This document shows positions 15,307 to 23,215 of a stretch of 24,125 bases of DNA, piece after piece. Every line of letters starts with the position of its first letter. Within the stretch, counting starts at the first letter, position 1. The position numbers and the translations under genes are program-made. A model generated the notes under the pieces. It was not told the DNA's origin, ran no database searches, and saw nothing but the letters and a program-made list of their open reading frames with translations. Source of the DNA: an uncultured Oscillospiraceae bacterium (lineage in GTDB: Bacteria; Bacillota; Clostridia; Oscillospirales; Oscillospiraceae); the NCBI GenBank assembly GCA_910584805.1, contig CAJUCB010000012.1, forward strand, positions 1 to 24,125, given 5' to 3'.

Positions 15307-16131
15307 ATGGTAAACTTTGATTACATGGACTTTGAGCGCCTCAACGGCCCCCCTATGACCCAGGCGCAAATCGACGAATATTTGAACCGCATCGGCCTCA
15401 GCGGCCCCGTCTCCCTGAACCTGGCAGGGCTCACCCGTCTCCACCAGGCCCATCAGCGCAGTGTCCCCTTTGAGAACTTGGACGTGTTGGCAGGGCGGCC
15501 CATCTCCTTGGAGCGAGAGGCCTTGTTTGAAAAGATCGTCCGGCAGAAGCGGGGCGGGTTGTGCTCAGAAATCAACACCCTATACAACTGGCTGCTCATC
15601 TCCCTGGGCTTCCAGGTCATCAGCTACAACGCCCGGATCACCGGCTATGGCAAGATAGAATTTCGCCGCCACCGGGTCCTGGGGGTCAGCCTCAACGGCA
15701 CCCAATACACCACCGATGTGGGCTCCACCCTGGAATACGCCCGCATCCCTCTGCTGCTCATGGGCAACATCATCCAGGAGGACGGCGCTTGCGAGTATAT
15801 GTACAAAGAGGACCCCTTTTACGGCTGGGTCCAGTACCAGCGCTGCCCCGGTGAGGACTGGAAGTCCCTCTACGGCTTCTCCCTGGAACCCAACATCGAC
15901 CTGGACTATGTCACCCCCACCTTTTATTATGCCCATCATCCAGACTCCGTGATGGTCCAGGCCCCCCGGGTATCCATCTACACCCCCGACGGCATCGTGG
16001 CCGTGCGGCGGCACTGCTACTTTGAGGAACGCAACGGCCAGGAACAGCTCTGCCGTCCCTTGGCGGACTGGGAAGAGGAAAAACGTCTGCTCCGGGACAT
16101 CTTCCATCTGCCCACCGAGGGCATCGGTTAA
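15307..16131 (+). CDS. Arylamine N-acetyltransferase
   Basis: A 274-residue NAT family enzyme that moves an acetyl group from acetyl-CoA to arylamines or hydrazines through a cysteine intermediate. The full catalytic triad is present: Cys86 in RGGLCSE, His122 in RRHRVLGV and Asp137 in TTDVGS. The family signature VPFENLDV is at 53-60. The length is normal for bacterial NATs. The ATG at 15307 has AAGGAA about nine bases upstream, and the frame open before it runs back through the promoter. It is a single gene, convergent with the dihydrouridine synthase gene; the two stop codons overlap by two bases at a shared TTAA (16128-16131), with no hairpin between them. Confidence 0.95.
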   Translation: MVNFDYMDFERLNGPPMTQAQIDEYLNRIGLSGPVSLNLAGLTRLHQAHQRSVPFENLDVLAGRPISLEREALFEKIVRQKRGGLCSEINTLYNWLLISLGFQVISYNARITGYGKIEFRRHRVLGVSLNGTQYTTDVGSTLEYARIPLLLMGNIIQEDGACEYMYKEDPFYGWVQYQRCPGEDWKSLYGFSLEPNIDLDYVTPTFYYAHHPDSVMVQAPRVSIYTPDGIVAVRRHCYFEERNGQEQLCRPLADWEEEKRLLRDIFHLPTEGIG

Positions 16132-17090
16132 GGCCGGAAATACCCACCATCGGGGCGCAGGTCCCGATCCCGGAAGAGAGCATCCACAGCAAAACGGTAG
16201 TCTGCCAGGGATTTGGACTTGCGGATGGCTTTCATATACCGGCTGGGGTCGTCAAACAAGGCGGCGTGGTAAAACCATAGCTCCTTCATTTTCCCCAGCA
16301 CCGGCCGTTCCCCGGAGAGGGTTTCCCGGTAGGCCTCCAGCAGGCGGTCGTGGAAGGTCCGCAGCTCCCCCTTTTCCAGGGGCGCTCCCCCCTGAAGCTG
16401 CCGCCCCAGGGCAGGGTTGGCAATCAGCCCCCGGCCCAGCATGAGCCCCGCCACCGCTGGGAACCGCGCCTGGATGGCGGTGCAGTCCGCCGGAGTGTTC
16501 AGGTCCCCGTTGTAGCACAGGGGCAGGCCGCTGTGCTCTGCCGCGTAAGCGAACGCCCCCAGGCGCACCGGCTCCCGGTAAAAGTCCTGGCGGACCCGGG
16601 GGTGAATGATAAGCAGCCGGATGGGATAGCGGTCAAAGATTTCCAGCAGAGTTGGCCACTCCTTTTCATCCTCCCAGCCCACCCGGGTTTTTACCGAGAG
16701 CTGGATATCCGGGGCAGCGTCAAAAACCCTTTGAAAAAAGGCGTCCAGGCGCTCCGGCTCCCGGAGGAACCCCGCCCCCTTGCCCTTGGCTGTCACGGTA
16801 CCGGAGGGGCAACCAAGGTTCCAGTTGATCTCCCGATACCCCAACGTCTCCAGGCCTTTTGCGGCGGCGAGGAAATCCTCTGCCCGGTTGGTGAGCAGCT
16901 GTGGGACCAGGGTAAGGCCGTGGTTGTGCTCCGGCTGCAGGTCTGCAAGGCCCTTGTTGGTCAAGGGGCTGTCCCCGGTGGGGGCAAAAAACGGGGCATA
17001 ATAGGCATCCAGGCCGGGAAACATAGCATGATGGATGCTTCGGTAGACCCAGCCGGTGATCCCCTCCAAGGGGGCAAATGAAATCTTCAT
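16128..17090 (-). CDS. tRNA-dihydrouridine synthase family protein
   Basis: A 320-residue FMN-dependent TIM-barrel enzyme that reduces uridines to dihydrouridine in tRNA. The start MKISFAPLEGITG carries the family N-terminal motif, NLGCPSG contains catalytic Cys94, SVKTR (132-136) and the IIHPR His163 bind FMN/substrate, and NGD (194-196) and LGRG (218-221) complete the FMN site. The length is typical. ATG at 17090 is chosen over those at 17096 and 17114 because GGGAG lies seven bases before it. It probably stands alone, divergent from the 92-aa protein. Which uridine position it modifies cannot be read from sequence. Confidence 0.93.
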   Translation of the reverse strand: MKISFAPLEGITGWVYRSIHHAMFPGLDAYYAPFFAPTGDSPLTNKGLADLQPEHNHGLTLVPQLLTNRAEDFLAAAKGLETLGYREINWNLGCPSGTVTAKGKGAGFLREPERLDAFFQRVFDAAPDIQLSVKTRVGWEDEKEWPTLLEIFDRYPIRLLIIHPRVRQDFYREPVRLGAFAYAAEHSGLPLCYNGDLNTPADCTAIQARFPAVAGLMLGRGLIANPALGRQLQGGAPLEKGELRTFHDRLLEAYRETLSGERPVLGKMKELWFYHAALFDDPSRYMKAIRKSKSLADYRFAVDALFRDRDLRPDGGYFRP

Positions 17091-17128
17091 AAGCATTCTC
17101 CCAAGCAATGGCATATAGTGTCAATAGG

Positions 17129-17149
17129 GCCCTGATACCACCTCAGGGC
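17129..17149. repeat. Inverted repeat between divergent genes
   Basis: A perfect 7-bp inverted repeat, GCCCTGA and TCAGGGC around a 7-base spacer, in the 98-base gap between the dihydrouridine synthase gene and the 92-aa protein gene. It could be an operator or a leader hairpin; nothing decides between them. Confidence 0.4.
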
Positions 17150-17188
17150 AAAACAACCGCTACATAATTTTTAGAGGAGGTAAACAAG

Positions 17189-17467
17189 ATGGCAGAATGG
17201 AAAAACCTTGGGGAAAAGGCAAAGAACCTAACCCTCACCGGCCTGGGCAAGGCCAAGGACCTGGGCGAGAGCGCCAAGCTGAACCTGGACAATGTCTCCG
17301 AAGAGGAGAACAAGAAGAAGGCCTATGCCGAGATCGGCAAGTGCTTCGTGGCCGCCAACCCCGTGCCCCCAGAGGGCTACGAGTTCTGGTACCGCCAGCT
17401 GGAAGAAGCCAACGCCAAGATTCAAGCCAACAACGCCCGGCTCTCTGAGTTGAAAGAGCCCATCTGA
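17189..17467 (+). CDS. Small charged helical protein, unknown function
   Basis: A 92-residue protein with no signal peptide or membrane span. The N-terminal half has repeating GEKAKNL/GKAKDLGESAK stretches like an amphipathic helix, and the C-terminal third (about 65-90) is a likely coiled coil (QLEEANAKIQANNARLSELK). The middle has a KAYAEIGKCF segment, a pattern common in small Oscillospiraceae proteins that carry a zinc ribbon at the end, but no ribbon is present here. The start is well supported by AGAGGAGG nine bases upstream. It is followed at once by a strong terminator, so it is a single-gene transcript. Confidence 0.85.
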   Translation: MAEWKNLGEKAKNLTLTGLGKAKDLGESAKLNLDNVSEEENKKKAYAEIGKCFVAANPVPPEGYEFWYRQLEEANAKIQANNARLSELKEPI

Positions 17468-17481
17468 TTGTTCCATCCCGG

Positions 17482-17526
17482 AAAGAGGCGCGTCGCAGAA
17501 TAGCTCTGCAACGCGCCTCTTTTTTT
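17482..17526 (+). terminator. Rho-independent terminator after the 92-aa protein
   Basis: A stem AAAGAGGCGCGT/ACGCGCCTCTTT with an inner GCAGA/TCTGC part and one C-A mismatch is followed by seven T residues. It also lies just beyond the stop of the NlpC/P60 gene on the other strand and may serve it weakly. Confidence 0.93.
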
Positions 17527-17541
17527 GTCCTCTGACCGGCC

Positions 17542-18504
17542 TCAGATGATCCGCCGGGCTGCGTAGTAATGGTTGGTGTAGTAGGTAGAGTTCAAGTCGC
17601 TGATGATCACGCCGGTGGTAGACGTGGAGGCGTGGATGAACTTTCCGTTGCCGATGTAAAGCCCCACATGGCTCACCGTGTTGCCATCCCGGGAGAAGAG
17701 GAGCAAGTCCGCAGGCTGAAGCTGGGACTTGTCCACCGGGACACCGTTGCGCAGCTGGTCCCTGGACGAGCGGTTCAGGCGGTAGCCGAAGTGTTTGAAC
17801 ACGTAGGAGGTAAAACCGGAACAGTCAAAGCTGTTGGGGCCCGCTGCACCGTACACATAGGGGTAGCCCTTGAACTGAAGGGCATAGTTGACAATCTCCT
17901 GGGCCTTGGTGCCGTCGTACTCGGAGTCCGTCAGGCCGTCGTTGGTGTCCCCACCACCGTTGATCAAATCATCCACGGTCTTTTCCAGGATGAATTCTGC
18001 GGAGACGTAGCCGGTACGGCCGTTGCAGGCAATCTGATACCAGCCGTCCACCTTGCCGGTGATGGCGAACAGGTTCCCGTCGTTGACAGTACACAGGATG
18101 GGATAGGTGGTGCCGGGGCCCTGGCGCACCCGCAGGGGGTCGCCACCGGCGTTCACGCAGGCAAACACCACGTCCTCCGGGTTTTTGGCCGTAACGGTGG
18201 CGCTGGTCTCCTGGCCGTTCTGATCCTGGTAGACCACCTGGAAGCTGCCCTGGGCCTGATCCCCAGTCACAGTGATGGGGCTGGTACCGTTGCCCTGGGC
18301 CTGGACGGCGGAAGCGGGCTTGTCCGTGCCTACTTGGATGGCAGAGCCGCTGCTTTGGGCCCGCTGGGCTGCCTGGGCAGCGATGATTTCACTTTCCGAC
18401 GCCATCCCCTCGTCCCCTGGCGCGGCCAGGGCAGTGACGGAGAGGAGGGAGACGGCGGCCAGGGTGCAGGCCGCCACTCTCCTGCTGAATTGTGCAAGTC
18501 TCAT
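17542..18504 (-). CDS. Secreted SH3 + NlpC/P60 peptidoglycan endopeptidase
   Basis: A 320-residue exported protein. It has a signal peptide (basic start, hydrophobic 11-27, cleavage after about ALA), a low-complexity linker, an SH3b cell-wall-binding domain (about 113-175, with LRVRQGPGTTYP), and a C-terminal NlpC/P60 domain (about 200-320). The catalytic residues are visible: Cys228 in FDCSGF, His279 in SHVGLY and His291 in FIHAS. Such enzymes cut the D-Glu-diamino acid bond of cell wall peptides. ATG at 18504 is preferred because GGGAGG lies eight bases before it. It is the second gene after the 96-aa protein, 14 bases apart, and shares its promoter. Confidence 0.95.
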   Translation of the reverse strand: MRLAQFSRRVAACTLAAVSLLSVTALAAPGDEGMASESEIIAAQAAQRAQSSGSAIQVGTDKPASAVQAQGNGTSPITVTGDQAQGSFQVVYQDQNGQETSATVTAKNPEDVVFACVNAGGDPLRVRQGPGTTYPILCTVNDGNLFAITGKVDGWYQIACNGRTGYVSAEFILEKTVDDLINGGGDTNDGLTDSEYDGTKAQEIVNYALQFKGYPYVYGAAGPNSFDCSGFTSYVFKHFGYRLNRSSRDQLRNGVPVDKSQLQPADLLLFSRDGNTVSHVGLYIGNGKFIHASTSTTGVIISDLNSTYYTNHYYAARRII

Positions 18505-18518
18505 TTGTGGCACCTCCC

Positions 18519-18809
18519 TTAGCGTGCGGCCAAGGCGCGCTCCAACCAGACAGAGGCAATGTCAATGGCCGCGTACAGGCTGTCCTTTTCGCTGCGCTTG
18601 ACCACCCGGTCCCGGCTCTTCAAATCCGGGTCCGTGAGTTGGAGCTGGATGTTCACCTTGGTGGCCACCTTCAGGTCGCCCACCGGCTTGGTCTCCTGGA
18701 TCTGCAACAGGATGATGTGAGAGTCGGCCATGTCGCCATAGTAGATCAGATCGTCCTTCCGACGAAGGGGATGACCCTTATAAGTAAGGGGAATGGATTC
18801 GTTTGCCAT
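18519..18809 (-). CDS. Conserved-type 96-aa protein, unknown function
   Basis: A soluble 96-residue protein beginning MANESIPLTYKGHPLRRKDD, with alternating hydrophobic residues in the middle (IILLQIQ..., VNIQLQLTD) that suggest a small beta-rich fold, and a helical end (LYAAIDIASVWLERAL). There is no signal peptide or membrane span. I do not recognise a named family, although similar short proteins occur in Oscillospiraceae. ATG at 18809 follows AGGAGG by five bases. It is the first gene of an operon with the NlpC/P60 hydrolase, which may hint at a cell-envelope link, but this is only context. Confidence 0.85.
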   Translation of the reverse strand: MANESIPLTYKGHPLRRKDDLIYYGDMADSHIILLQIQETKPVGDLKVATKVNIQLQLTDPDLKSRDRVVKRSEKDSLYAAIDIASVWLERALAAR

Positions 18810-18838
18810 AAAAACCTCCTGGTTGGGTGATGAAAGGG

Positions 18839-18887
18839 AATGCCAGCCTATAGGTGCAGGCTGACAGCAGGGCATTTGCCCTGTTCA
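18839..18887 (-). promoter_or_regulatory. 5' leader with two hairpins before the 96-aa protein operon
   Basis: The transcript leader (about 80 bases) contains a CAGGGC/GCCCTG hairpin with a 4-base loop (about 18869-18884) and a CAGCC/GGCTG hairpin (about 18843-18864). No known riboswitch pattern is recognised. They may affect mRNA stability or translation. Confidence 0.35.
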
Positions 18888-18897
18888 TAGATACTTC

Positions 18898-18926
18898 AAT
18901 ATACCATGGACGGCCGGGATTGTCAA
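18898..18926 (-). promoter_or_regulatory. Sigma-A promoter for the 96-aa protein/NlpC operon
   Basis: On the minus strand, a perfect TTGACA (18921-18926), a 17-base spacer, then TATATT (18898-18903). It is one of the strongest-looking promoters in the window. Confidence 0.75.
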
Positions 18927-18950
18927 ATTCTTTTGCCTTGCCAGCAGAGG

Positions 18951-18987
18951 CCAAGGGCCGGCTATCCCTCTAGCAGCCGGCCCTTGG
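18951..18987 (-). terminator. Probable terminator hairpin after the XRE regulator gene
   Basis: A perfect 13-bp stem CCAAGGGCCGGCT/AGCCGGCCCTTGG with an 11-base loop starts six bases after the stop of the regulator gene. No T-run follows on the minus strand, so termination is inferred from stem strength and position. Confidence 0.6.
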
Positions 18988-18992
18988 TCTGT

Positions 18993-19886
18993 TCAGTCCA
19001 TTCCCCGATAGGGGTTCAACGTGATGTTCACCACCCCGCAGAGGATGCCCCCCACGGCAAACACCCACCAAGTAGTCCCCCACAGATGCAGGGCCAAGCC
19101 CAGCCCCACATAAACCGCCGTAACAGTGACCATCAGCCCCCCGCATATCATGCTGATGAGCCCCTTGCGAGCCTTCACCTCTGGGGTGGGGTTGTTCTCT
19201 CGGTTATACTTCTCCACATTATACTTCTCGCTTTGCAGACCGCCGTAGACAAAGGTCGTCACCGCCCCTGCCACAATGGCCAAAAACACCGCTGCCATCT
19301 GGTCCCCATAAAATTCCTCCTCTAAGAATTGCTCCCCCAGAGTCAGCAGCACCACGCCAAAGAGAATGGCCCCCACGCCGCCGGAGATGAGCCACACGAA
19401 TTTTCTCTGAAAGGCGCTGCGTTGTTTCGGCGTATAGAAATCCACAATGGTGGGGTGCTCCTTACAAAAGGCGCTATATTGGATGCCGCTGGCCACCATC
19501 ACCACCACTGACACCGTCACCACCAGCAGGAACAGGGCACAGCTCACCGCCTCCGACACGCCGTAGGCATCCAGAAAGCCCTGCAGTGCCACCCCCAGGA
19601 GAATGGCCCCCACGGAGAGGGCGATGCGCCAAGAAAAGACATCCATAAATCGGTCATACTGGGCAGTGTCCCCCTCCCTGCTCTTCTCCACACTGCCCCG
19701 GAGCAGCGTATCCAGGTCCACATCGTAGCGGTCGCACAGGCGCAGCAGCGTTTCCATCTCCGGAAAGCTCTGGCCCCCCTCCCATTTGCTCACAGATTGC
19801 CGGGAAACTTCCAGCTCCTCGGCCAACTGCTCCTGGGTCATCCCCGCCTTGGTGCGAAGGAATTGTAGATTGTCGGAAAATGCCAT
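18993..19886 (-). CDS. XRE-family HTH regulator with six membrane spans
   Basis: A 297-residue protein. Residues 6-62 form a Cro/C1-type helix-turn-helix (MTQEQLAEELEVSRQSVSKWE), a DNA-binding domain. The rest is a membrane domain with about six hydrophobic spans, in three pairs. Such membrane-anchored XRE proteins are common in Firmicutes and often act as repressors that sense the envelope; the target here is unknown. The ATG at 19886 lies nine bases after GGAGG; the ATG at 19892 is too near it. The frame stays open 76 codons further back (to 20114) without a stop, see the separate entry. It diverges from the phosphoketolase gene. Confidence 0.88.
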   Translation of the reverse strand: MAFSDNLQFLRTKAGMTQEQLAEELEVSRQSVSKWEGGQSFPEMETLLRLCDRYDVDLDTLLRGSVEKSREGDTAQYDRFMDVFSWRIALSVGAILLGVALQGFLDAYGVSEAVSCALFLLVVTVSVVVMVASGIQYSAFCKEHPTIVDFYTPKQRSAFQRKFVWLISGGVGAILFGVVLLTLGEQFLEEEFYGDQMAAVFLAIVAGAVTTFVYGGLQSEKYNVEKYNRENNPTPEVKARKGLISMICGGLMVTVTAVYVGLGLALHLWGTTWWVFAVGGILCGVVNITLNPYRGMD

Positions 19887-20114
19887 ATCCATGTACCTCC
19901 TGTACTGTAATCTTGCCCTATCATACCTGGGCAGGGTCCGCAACGCCAGCAATTCCTTGTTGCGTTTGGATATTTCCATGTCGCGTTGCGGTTGCGCGGG
20001 GCCATTTCCCTCTATTTCTGCCAGGGCTGCAAGCTCCGCTTCAGTATCCGCCCTGACCAAGCAAGACAGCCTGCAAATCCCCTTGCCAGGGGATACCTTG
20101 GTAATAAACTGCAT
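19887..20114 (-). other. Open in-frame stretch upstream of the XRE regulator
   Basis: This 228-base stretch is open in the regulator's frame, from an ATG at 20114 with no ribosome binding site. Its translation (MQFITKVSPGKGICRLSCLV..., later ADTEAELAALAEIEG) looks more protein-like than random, then becomes rich in Arg/Lys/Gln. It may be an N-terminal extension, a decayed small ORF, or leader DNA. No clear sigma-A promoter for the regulator was found in it; only an isolated TATGAT near 19920 was seen. Confidence 0.3.
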
Positions 20115-20142
20115 TTTATTTTCAATTTATGGCAAATAATGA

Positions 20143-20170
20143 TTGATTCTTTCGCTGATTTGTATATAAT
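20143..20170 (+). promoter_or_regulatory. Sigma-A promoter for phosphoketolase
   Basis: TTGATT (20143-20148), a 16-base spacer, then a perfect TATAAT (20165-20170) in AT-rich DNA. Transcription would start near 20177, giving a leader of about 30 bases before the ATG at 20206. Confidence 0.65.
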
Positions 20171-20205
20171 ATACATATATCCAAACGGAAAAGGAGGTTT
20201 TTCCC

Positions 20206-22635
20206 ATGCCTAGAAAACCGAAAGGCACAGCGAAGCCCATCGCCAAAACATCCGCTCGGATGTCCCGTAAGGCTGCGCTCACTCCCACGCAACTGGAAAA
20301 AGTGGACGCTTACTGGCGCGCATCCAACTATCTCTCTGCCTGCCAGCTTTATCTACTGGACAACCCTCTGCTGAAAGAGCCCCTGCAGCCCGAACATATC
20401 AAGAAGAAAATCGTCGGCCATTGGGGCACCGTACCCGGTCAGAACTTCATCTATACCCACCTCAACCGGGCCATCGTCAAGTATGACCTGGACATGATTT
20501 ACCTCTCCGGCCCCGGCCACGGCGGCAACGCCATGGTGGCCCAGACCTATATGGAAGGGGTATACAGTGAAGTCTATCCCAACATCAGCCAGGACCTGGA
20601 AGGGATGCGCCGCCTCTTCAAGCAGTTCTCCTTCCCCGGCGGCATCCCCAGCCATGTGGCACCGGAAACCCCCGGTTCCATCCATGAGGGCGGCGAGCTG
20701 GGCTACTCCCTGGCCCATGCTTTCGGCGCAGTGTTCGACAACCCCGACCTCATCGCCGCCTGCGTGGTGGGGGACGGCGAGGCGGAAACCGGCCCCCTGG
20801 CCACCGCCTGGCACTCCAACAAGTTCCTCAACCCCGTGGGGGACGGGGCAGTGCTGCCCATCCTCCACCTGAACGGCTTCAAAATCCACAACCCCACCAT
20901 CTTCTCCCGCATCTCCAAGACGGAGATGGAGGACTTCTTCCGGGGCTGCGGCTGGGAACCCCGCTTCGTGGAGGGGGATGACCCCAAGGACATGCACCAG
21001 AAGATGGCCTCTGCCCTGGACTGGGCCATCCGGGAGATCAAGCGCATCCAGGCCAACGCCCGGATCAGCGGCGAGGAGGCCCGTCCCTCCTGGCCCATGA
21101 TCGTCCTGCGCTCCCCCAAAGGCTGGACCGGCCCCAAGGAAGTGGACGGCCAGGTGATCGAGGGCTCTTTCCGGGCCCATCAGGTGCCCATCGACATGTC
21201 CAAGCCGGAGCACCTGGGCCTGCTGGAACAGTGGCTGAAGAGCTACCGTCCCGAAGAGCTCTTCACCGACGACGGCAAGCTGGTCTCCTCCCTCCAGGAG
21301 CTGATCCCCCAGGGGGACCGGCGCATGGGTGCCAACCCCCACGCCAACGGCGGCAAGCTCCTGCGGGAACTGCGCCTGCCGGACTTCCGCCAGTACGGCA
21401 TCGACATCCCCTCCCCCGGCGCGGTGGAGGCCCAGGACATGCTGGTACTGGGTGAGTTCGTGCGGGACATCGTGAAGGAGAACGAGTCCGCGAAAAACTT
21501 CCGGGTCTTTGGCCCCGATGAGAGCAAGTCCAACCGCCTCACCCCCATGTTCGAAGCCACCAACCGGGTCTGGAACGCGGAGACCGGCCCCAACGACGAA
21601 TTTTTGGGCCGCAGCGGACGGGCCATGGACGCCATGCTCTCCGAGCACATGTGCGAGGGCTGGCTGGAAGGCTATCTGCTCACAGGCCGCCACGGCTTCT
21701 TCAACAGCTATGAGGCATTCATCCGCATCGTGGACTCCATGTTCGCCCAGCACGCCAAATGGCTGAAAACCTGCAATGAGCTGCCTTGGCGGCAGAGCAT
21801 CGCCTCCTTGAACTATATCCTCTCCTCTAACGTCTGGCAGCAGGACCACAACGGCTTCACCCATCAGGACCCCGGTTTCCTGGACCATGTGGTGAACAAA
21901 AAGGCCGACGTCGTGCGCATTTACTTGCCCCCGGATGCCAACTGCCTGCTCTCCTGCTTCAACCACTGCATCGCCAGCCGGGACTATGTCAACGTCCTGG
22001 TAACCTCCAAGCATCCCCGGCCCCAGTGGCTGACCATGGAACAGGCGGTGAAGCACTGCACCCAGGGCATCGGCATCTGGCAGTGGGCCTCCAACGACCA
22101 AGGGGAAGAACCCGACATCGTCCTGGCCTGCTGCGGCGAGACCCCCACCCTAGAGACCTTGGCCACCGTCACCATCCTCCGGGAGCACTTCCCCGATGTG
22201 AAGGTCCGGGTCATCAACGTGGTGGATCTGATGCGCCTGCAGTCCGACAGCCAGCATCCCCACGGCCTGTCCGACCAGCAGTATGACATGCTCTTCACCA
22301 AGGACAAGCCCATCCTCTTCACCTTCCACGGTTACCCGTCCCTCATCCATGAGCTGACCTACCGCCGGAAGAACAAGAACCTCCACGTACGGGGGTATAT
22401 CGAAGAGGGCACCATCACCACCCCCTTCGACATGCGTGTGCTGAACAACCTGGACCGTTTCCATCTCGCCATGGATGTGGTCAACCTCCTGCCGGAGAAG
22501 TTGGGCACCCGGGGTGCTTTCCTCATCCAACAGCTTCAGGACAAGCTGGTGGAGCACAAGCAGTATATCGCCGAGTACGGGATGGACCTGCCAGAAATCC
22601 GCGATTGGACGTGGAGCGACGGCAGCGCCGAATAA
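20206..22635 (+). CDS. xfp: Phosphoketolase (xylulose-5-phosphate/fructose-6-phosphate)
   Basis: An 809-residue thiamine diphosphate enzyme that splits xylulose-5-phosphate (and often fructose-6-phosphate) with phosphate into acetyl phosphate and a smaller sugar phosphate. Signatures are HWGTVPGQNF (72-81), SGPGHGG (101-107), the phosphoketolase motif EGGELGYSLAHAFG (161-174), and the cofactor motif VGDGEAETGPLATAWHSNKF (188-207). The length agrees with the family (about 790-825). A basic N-terminal tail of about 27 residues is slightly longer than usual. The start is fixed by AAAAGGAGG nine bases upstream. It is a monocistronic gene with its own promoter and terminator. With the transketolase at the left end it offers an alternative outlet for pentose phosphates to acetyl phosphate and ATP. 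Confidence 0.97.
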   Translation: MPRKPKGTAKPIAKTSARMSRKAALTPTQLEKVDAYWRASNYLSACQLYLLDNPLLKEPLQPEHIKKKIVGHWGTVPGQNFIYTHLNRAIVKYDLDMIYLSGPGHGGNAMVAQTYMEGVYSEVYPNISQDLEGMRRLFKQFSFPGGIPSHVAPETPGSIHEGGELGYSLAHAFGAVFDNPDLIAACVVGDGEAETGPLATAWHSNKFLNPVGDGAVLPILHLNGFKIHNPTIFSRISKTEMEDFFRGCGWEPRFVEGDDPKDMHQKMASALDWAIREIKRIQANARISGEEARPSWPMIVLRSPKGWTGPKEVDGQVIEGSFRAHQVPIDMSKPEHLGLLEQWLKSYRPEELFTDDGKLVSSLQELIPQGDRRMGANPHANGGKLLRELRLPDFRQYGIDIPSPGAVEAQDMLVLGEFVRDIVKENESAKNFRVFGPDESKSNRLTPMFEATNRVWNAETGPNDEFLGRSGRAMDAMLSEHMCEGWLEGYLLTGRHGFFNSYEAFIRIVDSMFAQHAKWLKTCNELPWRQSIASLNYILSSNVWQQDHNGFTHQDPGFLDHVVNKKADVVRIYLPPDANCLLSCFNHCIASRDYVNVLVTSKHPRPQWLTMEQAVKHCTQGIGIWQWASNDQGEEPDIVLACCGETPTLETLATVTILREHFPDVKVRVINVVDLMRLQSDSQHPHGLSDQQYDMLFTKDKPILFTFHGYPSLIHELTYRRKNKNLHVRGYIEEGTITTPFDMRVLNNLDRFHLAMDVVNLLPEKLGTRGAFLIQQLQDKLVEHKQYIAEYGMDLPEIRDWTWSDGSAE

Positions 22636-22687
22636 CCAACCCTGTCTCATCGGCCCGTGTTTCCTCCAAAATACACGGTTGTACAAC

Positions 22688-22728
22688 AAAAAGGCCAAGT
22701 CGCCCTTCCGGGCAGGCTTGGCCTTTTT
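22688..22728. terminator. Bidirectional terminator between phosphoketolase and the NUDIX gene
   Basis: A stem AAAAAGGCCAAG/CTTGGCCTTTTT with an inner GCCC/GGGC hairpin. The A-run and T-run at its ends let it work for both convergent genes; it abuts the stop of the NUDIX gene at 22730. Confidence 0.92.
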
Positions 22729-22729
22729 C

Positions 22730-23203
22730 TCATACCTCCAACAGCGCTTTTCCATTCAACACCGCCTCCACCAGGGTGTCCCCCTGGTAGGATAGCTTTA
22801 AGGAGAAGAAAGGCACGTCCTGACGGAGCAGATCCAAAAAGATCTTGTCCCCCGTCCAAATGGGCAGGTCACAGACCTTATCTATGTCCACCCACTCCAA
22901 ATCCCCCTCATCGCAGGGGAGTAGCTCCCCCTCCCAGGCGTCGGCGGTGAAGAGGTGCATATACTCCGTGGTCCAGCGGTCGGAGACGAAGGTGACCAGC
23001 CCCCGGTAGGCATAGTGGGTCAGGGTCAACCCCGTCTCCTCCTTCACCTCCCGGAGCAAGCATTCCTCGGGGCTCTCCTTGTCCTCAAACTTGCCCCCTA
23101 CACCGATCCACTTCTCGTGGTTGATATCGTTCTCCTTCTTCACCCGGTGGAGCATCAGGTATTGCCCCTCCCGCTGGATATAGCACAGGGTTGTGTTCCA
23201 CAT
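22730..23203 (-). CDS. NUDIX hydrolase (MutT-like)
   Basis: A 157-residue NUDIX protein, which hydrolyses nucleoside diphosphates linked to another group. The Nudix box is complete (residues 37-59): Gly37, Glu43, then REVKEETGL with the metal-binding glutamates (Glu52, Glu55, Glu56). The N-terminal part (TLCYIQREGQYLMLHRVKKEND) resembles MutT/8-oxo-dGTP diphosphatases of Firmicutes. ATG at 23203 is preferred over GTG at 23212; the GAGGGG site overlaps the upstream stop codon, eight bases before it. It follows the ADP-ribosylglycohydrolase gene by 12 bases, so ADP-ribose is another possible substrate. The substrate is not decided by sequence. Confidence 0.93.
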   Translation of the reverse strand: MWNTTLCYIQREGQYLMLHRVKKENDINHEKWIGVGGKFEDKESPEECLLREVKEETGLTLTHYAYRGLVTFVSDRWTTEYMHLFTADAWEGELLPCDEGDLEWVDIDKVCDLPIWTGDKIFLDLLRQDVPFFSLKLSYQGDTLVEAVLNGKALLEV

Positions 23204-23215
23204 ATCCCTCACCCC

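Noticed and set aside
17129..17149. A CRISPR or other repeat array suggested by short inverted repeats.
   Set aside because: Only one isolated inverted repeat is present; no regularly spaced direct repeats were seen anywhere in the window.
20353..22101. A 582-codon open frame on the minus strand opposite phosphoketolase.
   Set aside because: It is antisense to a clear phosphoketolase, is rich in His/Gly/Val with no motif, and is expected in GC-rich coding DNA.
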